A stretch of 64,000 bases of DNA from Pectobacterium araliae. Its GTDB lineage: Bacteria > Pseudomonadota > Gammaproteobacteria > Enterobacterales > Enterobacteriaceae. The stretch covers positions 434,001 to 498,000 of the forward strand of contig NZ_AP028908.1 of assembly GCF_037076465.1 (NCBI RefSeq), given 5' to 3'. The position numbers and the translations under genes were made by a program. The stretch's first letter is position 1; every line of letters begins with the position of its first letter. Under the pieces are notes generated by a model. The model saw only the letters and a program-made list of their open reading frames with translations, was not told the DNA's origin and ran no database searches. Positions 59,993 to 64,000 of the stretch are shown here, piece after piece.

Positions 59993-61012
59993 ATGAAAAA
60001 TAACAATGACAAGATCGATCGTAAACGCAGGCAGTTAATGAAGTGGTCAGCGGTTAGTGCGAGTGCGTTGACGTTAAGCAGCTTGCTGCCGGGAATCGCT
60101 TTCGCCGCAGAAGGTGAGGAGATTCGTATTGGTTACTGGCCGATTGTGGGCGGCTTGCCTTTATATGTGGGCGTTGAACGCGGCTTTTTCAAAGAGGCTG
60201 GATTGAATGTTCGCGCGGTGAAATTCGCCAGCCCACAGCAGGTTGTTGAGGGGATGATCACGGGACGTATACACGGCTGCGCCAACGGTACGGCGACTGG
60301 CGCGTTGGGATTAGGAGAGATTACTTCCCCCGGTCTGTTCAAGATCATTTGCTCGAACCCTTCTAACCACAAGATGGTATTGGATGAGTTTCTGGTGCCG
60401 CTAAACAGCGACGTAAAAAGCATTTCGGAACTGAAGGGCAAACGTATCGCTTGTGGGCCGGGTATTCAGAATGTGGTTATGACCAAAATCATTCTGGAAA
60501 AAAATGGCTTTACGGCGGACGAACTGCGCGTGACGGAGTTGCCCGTCGGGCAACATGTGGCGGCGCTAGCCGCGGGGCAGATTGACGGGGTTTATACGCT
60601 GGAACCTACGGGAACGGTGGGTCGGATGAAAGGACTGTCGCGTACCTTGGAAACGGGAGTGATCTCACGCTATGTGCTCGGTAACCCCGATGCACCGTGG
60701 TTTGGCGGTGCGGCGGCGTTAAATAGCGGTTTTATCGAAAGTCGAGCGGCAGAGGCGAAGACCTTCACACAGGCCTATGCCAAATCGGTGCAGTTTATTC
60801 AGCAGAACCCAGAAGCGGCTCGCGAACATATTACCGGATACACCAGTATTGAAGCCGAACTGAGTAAAGAGGTGCCGTTGCCGGGGTTTGTCATGTACGA
60901 CGAGCTAAAAGGCGACAATCTGGCGTGGTTCCAGAAGTTTTATGACGTGTTCACCGAGAGAAAAATCTTTCGGCAGCCGGTGGATGTTAGCCGTCTGATT
61001 TATCAGCCTTAA
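59993..61012 (+). CDS. ABC importer substrate-binding protein (NMT1/SsuA/NrtA-like)
   Basis: Periplasmic binding protein of 339 residues for a nitrate-, sulfonate-, taurine- or pyrimidine-type uptake system. The N-terminus has a twin-arginine signal (KRRQLMKWSAVSASALTLSS, cleaved after AFA), so it is probably exported folded. The mature part has two lobes: IRIGYWPIVGGLPLYVGVER and LKGKRIACGPG, typical of the NMT1/THI5-like fold. ATG 59993 follows AAGGGGA; the frame runs back to a TTG at 59978. First gene of the operon behind a sigma-54 promoter, which suggests nitrogen-limited expression. Confidence 0.9.
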   Translation: MKNNNDKIDRKRRQLMKWSAVSASALTLSSLLPGIAFAAEGEEIRIGYWPIVGGLPLYVGVERGFFKEAGLNVRAVKFASPQQVVEGMITGRIHGCANGTATGALGLGEITSPGLFKIICSNPSNHKMVLDEFLVPLNSDVKSISELKGKRIACGPGIQNVVMTKIILEKNGFTADELRVTELPVGQHVAALAAGQIDGVYTLEPTGTVGRMKGLSRTLETGVISRYVLGNPDAPWFGGAAALNSGFIESRAAEAKTFTQAYAKSVQFIQQNPEAAREHITGYTSIEAELSKEVPLPGFVMYDELKGDNLAWFQKFYDVFTERKIFRQPVDVSRLIYQP

Positions 61013-61027
61013 GGGAGGTGCGTGATT

Positions 61028-61792
61028 ATGCGTGAGCATTGGACGTCTAAATTACTACCCGCTGTCGGCCCGATTCTGCTGTTTCTCTTTTGGCAATTGG
61101 CGGTCAGCGCGAAATGGTTGAACCCCATTTTATTGCCATCACCGATCGATACGTTGAGCTATATGTTCCAGTCCTTCGCGGATGTCAGCATGCGGACGGA
61201 TATCGGTGCGACGCTATACCGTACACTCGCCGCATTTGGCTTTGCGGCACTGATTGGCGTACCGCTGGGCGTTATTCTGGGCAGCAATGAAAAGATTTAT
61301 CGCAGCCTGGAGTTTCTGATCGACTTTTTCCGCTCGACGCCATCGTCAGCGCTGATCCCGCTATTTTTGCTGATTTTCGGGATAACCGATGCGAATAAAA
61401 TTGCGATTTCAGCTTTTGCAGCCGTGCTGGTGATTCTGTTCAACAGCGCCTATGGCGTGATGAATGCTAAGAAAACCCGCTTGATGGCGGCGCAGGTTAT
61501 GGGGATCTCCCGCTGGCATATTTTTAAGGACATCATGCTGCTGGAAAGTTTGGCGCAAACCTTTGTTGGCCTGCGTACCGGCGTGTCGATGGCGCTGGTG
61601 ATCGTGATTGTTGCTGAGATGTTTATTGGATCGGAAACGGGGTTAGGGCACCGCATCATTGATGCGCAGCAGGTGTTCAATATTCGGGATATGTACGCCT
61701 CTATCCTGATTACTGGCGCGCTGGGGTATCTGCTTAACGTGCTGTTTTTAATCGCAGAAAAACGAATTGTTCACTGGAGTGGCAAAGCATGA
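61028..61792 (+). CDS. ABC importer permease (SsuC/TauC-like)
   Basis: 254 residues with six hydrophobic spans and the EAA loop AAQVMGISRWHIFKDIML that contacts the ATPase. I start it at ATG 61028, eight bases after GGGAGG. It is 15 bp after the binding-protein gene and overlaps the ATPase gene by four bases. Forms the membrane channel of the importer. Confidence 0.92.
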   Translation: MREHWTSKLLPAVGPILLFLFWQLAVSAKWLNPILLPSPIDTLSYMFQSFADVSMRTDIGATLYRTLAAFGFAALIGVPLGVILGSNEKIYRSLEFLIDFFRSTPSSALIPLFLLIFGITDANKIAISAFAAVLVILFNSAYGVMNAKKTRLMAAQVMGISRWHIFKDIMLLESLAQTFVGLRTGVSMALVIVIVAEMFIGSETGLGHRIIDAQQVFNIRDMYASILITGALGYLLNVLFLIAEKRIVHWSGKA

Positions 61793-62607
61793 TGACACCT
61801 CGTACCGCGCAAGTGGAAAAACCGGATACCGCGTTGCCGCCTTATCCGGCACCGAACACGCACGTCACCATTCGCGGCTTGAACAAGTCGTTTGCGGGTC
61901 AGCCGCTTTATACCGATCTGAATCTGGATTTACCGCGCGGCAAGATCGTATCGATTTTCGGGCCGAACGGCTGTGGCAAATCGACACTGATGAATATGAT
62001 TGCCGGACTGATTCCCGTCGATAGCGGCGATATCCTGTTTGACGGCAAAACGCTGTCAGAAACCCGAATTGGGTATGTGTTTCAAAACTACCGTGATGCG
62101 CTTTTTCCCTGGATGAGCGCCTGGAAGAATATTGCCTATCCGCTGGTGCGCAGTGGGATGAGCAAACACGATGTGCAGACGCGGATGGATGAACTGATTG
62201 CGATGTTTGATATTCGTTTTGATCTTCAACGTTACCCGTATGAACTTTCGGGCGGGCAGCAGCAGACGGTGTGTATTATGCGGGCGCTAGCGACGGGGCC
62301 GGAGGTGATGTTTCTGGACGAGCCGTTCTCGGCGCTGGATTTTGAAATGACACTGTTCATCCGCGACAAGCTGCAAGAGGTTCAATTGGCGACGGGGGTG
62401 ACGATGGTGATTGTGTCACACGATTTGGAAGATGCGGTGTTTCTGGCGGACGAAATTCTGCTGCTGACGCGTCGGCCAACGACGGTGTCGGAGATTGTTC
62501 CTTTCGATTTAGTGCGTCCACGTGGTGCCGAGGCGATGAGCGATCCAGAGTTTATTCGCGTCAAGGCGCATACGCTGGAAGTATTCAAACGCGAAATGGC
62601 GGCATAG
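61789..62607 (+). CDS. ABC importer ATPase (SsuB/TauB/NrtD-like)
   Basis: 272 residues: Walker A GPNGCGKST (about 62-70), Q loop with VFQNYRDALFPW, signature LSGGQQQT, Walker B VMFLDEP, and H-loop VSHDLEDAVF. Its start overlaps the permease stop by four bases (ATGA), so translation is coupled. A 24-residue N-terminal extension rich in P and T precedes the fold. The set of binding protein, permease and ATPase is complete. Confidence 0.95.
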   Translation: MMTPRTAQVEKPDTALPPYPAPNTHVTIRGLNKSFAGQPLYTDLNLDLPRGKIVSIFGPNGCGKSTLMNMIAGLIPVDSGDILFDGKTLSETRIGYVFQNYRDALFPWMSAWKNIAYPLVRSGMSKHDVQTRMDELIAMFDIRFDLQRYPYELSGGQQQTVCIMRALATGPEVMFLDEPFSALDFEMTLFIRDKLQEVQLATGVTMVIVSHDLEDAVFLADEILLLTRRPTTVSEIVPFDLVRPRGAEAMSDPEFIRVKAHTLEVFKREMAA

Positions 62608-62622
62608 GGAACACCGATCGGT

Positions 62623-62660
62623 GTCAGTCTCCCAACTGGCAATATGTTTGGGAGACTGAC
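62623..62660 (+). terminator. Hairpin after the ABC importer operon
   Basis: GTCAGTCTCCCA / TGGGAGACTGAC, a perfect 12-bp stem with a 14-base loop, 15 bp after the ATPase stop. No T tract follows. 62661-62815 shows no gene. Confidence 0.6.
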
Positions 62661-62815
62661 AGCGAAAATCTACTCTTCACTCAGCGAACGCGGTTCGTGT
62701 TCTTTTCTTAATATGCCCTGTCACCAGCCCCACGAGGGACGCTGCGATAATCATGTTGAGTGTCGTGAAATTGGCTTCACGGGAATGTACTGTCATTGTG
62801 CTTCCAATAGGGGGG

Positions 62816-63070
62816 TTAACAAGGCTCTTCAATCCCGGAAAGGCAGAGAGAAACTTCCTTCATGAGCCAGGTATGAAATCGTGCGTATTTTTCATTTTGC
62901 TCAAGGGGGACGGGCGATAACAAGTAATAAGCAGAACCATCTCGCGCAAATCCATACGGTGCATGCAATTGTCCGCTACCTATTTCATCCTGCACCATCA
63001 GAAAAGACGCCATTGCCATCCCTAACCCTGAAACTGCCGCCTGAATGCACAGGTAAAAGTGCTCATAGTC
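62816..63070 (-). pseudogene. LysR-family regulator, C-terminal fragment
   Basis: The minus strand encodes HFYLCIQAAVSGLGMAMASF, then LMVQDEIGSGQLHAPYGFAR, YYLLSPVPLEQNEKYARFHT and WLMKEVSL, the standard end of a GcvA-like LysR effector domain. About 200 N-terminal residues, including the whole helix-turn-helix, are missing: homology ends near 63070, where the LysE-family gene begins on the other strand. Confidence 0.8.
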
Positions 63071-63697
63071 CGCTCTGGTACTGCCTTTGAGATTTCCGTC
63101 GCCACTATCACCATTTTGGCGGTGATCAGCCCGGAGCCTGATTTTGCGATGGTGACCCGCAACAGCTATGCGTTTGGCTCGCGCGCCGGACTACTCAGCG
63201 CATTTGGCATTGCCTGCGGCGTCCAGATTCATGTGATGTATGCCGTTTTTGGCATTGCAATATTCATTGTTAACTCCCCGATGGTGTTTATGGCGATGAA
63301 GATTTTTGGAGCGTCATATCTGATTTACCTAGGGTATAACTCATTAACCAACACGAGAAAAATAACGTTTGAGCAGGCTGCTGGTCATGTGCCGTCGTCG
63401 CTTGCTGCATTTCGTATGGGGTTTCTCACCAATGCCCTTAACCCGAAAACGATGCTGTTTGTGGTCGCTACCTATACTCAGATCGTACAGCCCGGCAGCC
63501 CAATGAGCCATAATTTTGGCTACGGGTTATTTATGTCGGTAGCGCACTGGGTCTGGTTCAGTCTTGTTGCGCTGTTTTTTGCCGCACCGGCTATGCGTCG
63601 TCGGTTACTCGATCGTCAACATCTGATCGATAAAGGGATCGGCATTGCCCTGATCGTATTAGGTGCTTCTCTGGCGTTTACCAAAATTACCCTCTAG
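63059..63697 (+). CDS. LysE/RhtB-family amino acid exporter, 5' end damaged
   Basis: Six-span inner-membrane protein of the LysE/RhtB family, exporting amino acids or homoserine lactone-like compounds. From TAFEISVATITILAVISP on, it is a normal family member with LNPKTMLFVVATY. The family has SPGPD near residue 25 where this has SPEPD. The expected ATG before TAFE is absent; the frame runs back to a GTG at 63059 in what is LysR sequence on the other strand. No ribosome site. Expression is doubtful. Confidence 0.7.
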   Translation: MLIVRSGTAFEISVATITILAVISPEPDFAMVTRNSYAFGSRAGLLSAFGIACGVQIHVMYAVFGIAIFIVNSPMVFMAMKIFGASYLIYLGYNSLTNTRKITFEQAAGHVPSSLAAFRMGFLTNALNPKTMLFVVATYTQIVQPGSPMSHNFGYGLFMSVAHWVWFSLVALFFAAPAMRRRLLDRQHLIDKGIGIALIVLGASLAFTKITL

Positions 63698-63814
63698 AGG
63701 CCATGATGGCGAAATGATGAATTCGATAAACTGTACATAAAGAAATGGAGAATCAGGCAAGAAAACAGTTGGAATGCTATACCTGTTTGCTGGGGGAATT
63801 GAGGAAAATAGTCT

Positions 63815-63858
63815 GTTTCTCAACGTCATCAGTTTCTCAACATAATCGGTTTCTCAAC
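63815..63858 (+). repeat. GTTTCTCAAC three times at 17-bp spacing
   Basis: Exact copies at 63815-63824, 63832-63841 and 63849-63858, so one copy per 17 bp, ending 16 bp before the alcohol dehydrogenase start. Bases between copies vary. It may be a regulator-binding array or slippage. Confidence 0.7.
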
Positions 63859-63874
63859 AGAAAAGGAAATAGCC

Positions 63875-64000
63875 ATGCTTGTACACGCGTATGGAGCCCA
63901 TGCGGGCGACAAAGCTCTTGAGCCGTTGAAGATTGTGCGACGTGCACCAGGAGCTCACGATGTTCAGATTGAGATTGCGTACTGCGGTATCTGCCATTCG
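63875..64000 (+). CDS. Zinc-dependent alcohol dehydrogenase (YahK/AdhA-like), N-terminal part
   Basis: 42 codons before the window ends: MLVHAYGAHAGDKALEPLKI, then CGICHS, the first zinc-site cysteine motif of medium-chain alcohol dehydrogenases of the YahK (NADPH aldehyde reductase) group. Ribosome site AAAAGGA. Continues beyond 64000. Confidence 0.85.
   Translation, partial: MLVHAYGAHAGDKALEPLKIVRRAPGAHDVQIEIAYCGICHS

Overview
The window is enterobacterial chromosome, most likely a soft-rot plant pathogen of the Pectobacterium group. I infer this from gene order and protein similarity recalled from memory; no search was run. Its core follows the Escherichia coli order aceBAK-iclR-metH-yjbB-lysC-pgi-yjeI-epmB-efp-ecnB-blc-frdDCBA-epmA-mscM-psd-rsgA-orn-tRNA-Gly. 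Genus-specific inserts break this order: a three-gene phospholipid operon between aceK and iclR, and an AraC/TonB-receptor pair plus a DASS anion transporter between metH and yjbB.

Bases 1-36094 are mainly housekeeping. They hold the glyoxylate shunt with its repressor IclR, cobalamin-dependent methionine synthase, a lysine riboswitch in front of lysC, glucose-6-phosphate isomerase, EF-P with two of its modification enzymes (EpmA, EpmB), fumarate reductase, the mechanosensitive channel MscM, phosphatidylserine decarboxylase, the ribosome assembly GTPase RsgA, oligoribonuclease and a tRNA-Gly(GCC). One small gene here, of the DUF486 family, is dead (two stops and a frameshift).

Bases 36095-57931 are an accessory region. 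Two identical tRNA-Gly(GCC) genes (36019 and 54071) are each followed by a related stretch of about 150 bp, as expected when tRNA-targeting elements have integrated at both. The second copy is also followed by a truncated P4-type integrase. Between the tRNAs lie IS3-family scraps, a cold-shock cluster (ynfU, csp, cspH-like, ymcF-like) with a repeated promoter motif, a very large cyclic beta-1,2-glucan synthase gene (2860 codons) with a sigma-S-like promoter, and an AriR-like small regulator. These are followed by a GC-rich patch of efflux genes and a topB fragment typical of integrative conjugative elements. Three separate regulator/MFS-exporter pairs (TetR, LysR, AraC) sit within 9 kb, next to a fourth, broken MFS gene. 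A GIY-YIG fragment and a toxin-antitoxin pair collapsed into one reading frame end the region.

Bases 58008-64000 return to what looks like genus-level chromosome: a DUF1963 protein, an ABC importer operon of the nitrate/sulfonate/taurine class behind a near-consensus sigma-54 promoter, a LysR fragment joined to a LysE-type exporter by a deletion, and the start of a zinc alcohol dehydrogenase.

The most unusual content is the glucan synthase locus with its cold-shock and stress-type neighbours, the paired tRNA scars, the sigma-54 ABC operon and the fused toxin-antitoxin remnant. I found no CRISPR array and no clearly new multi-gene defence system.
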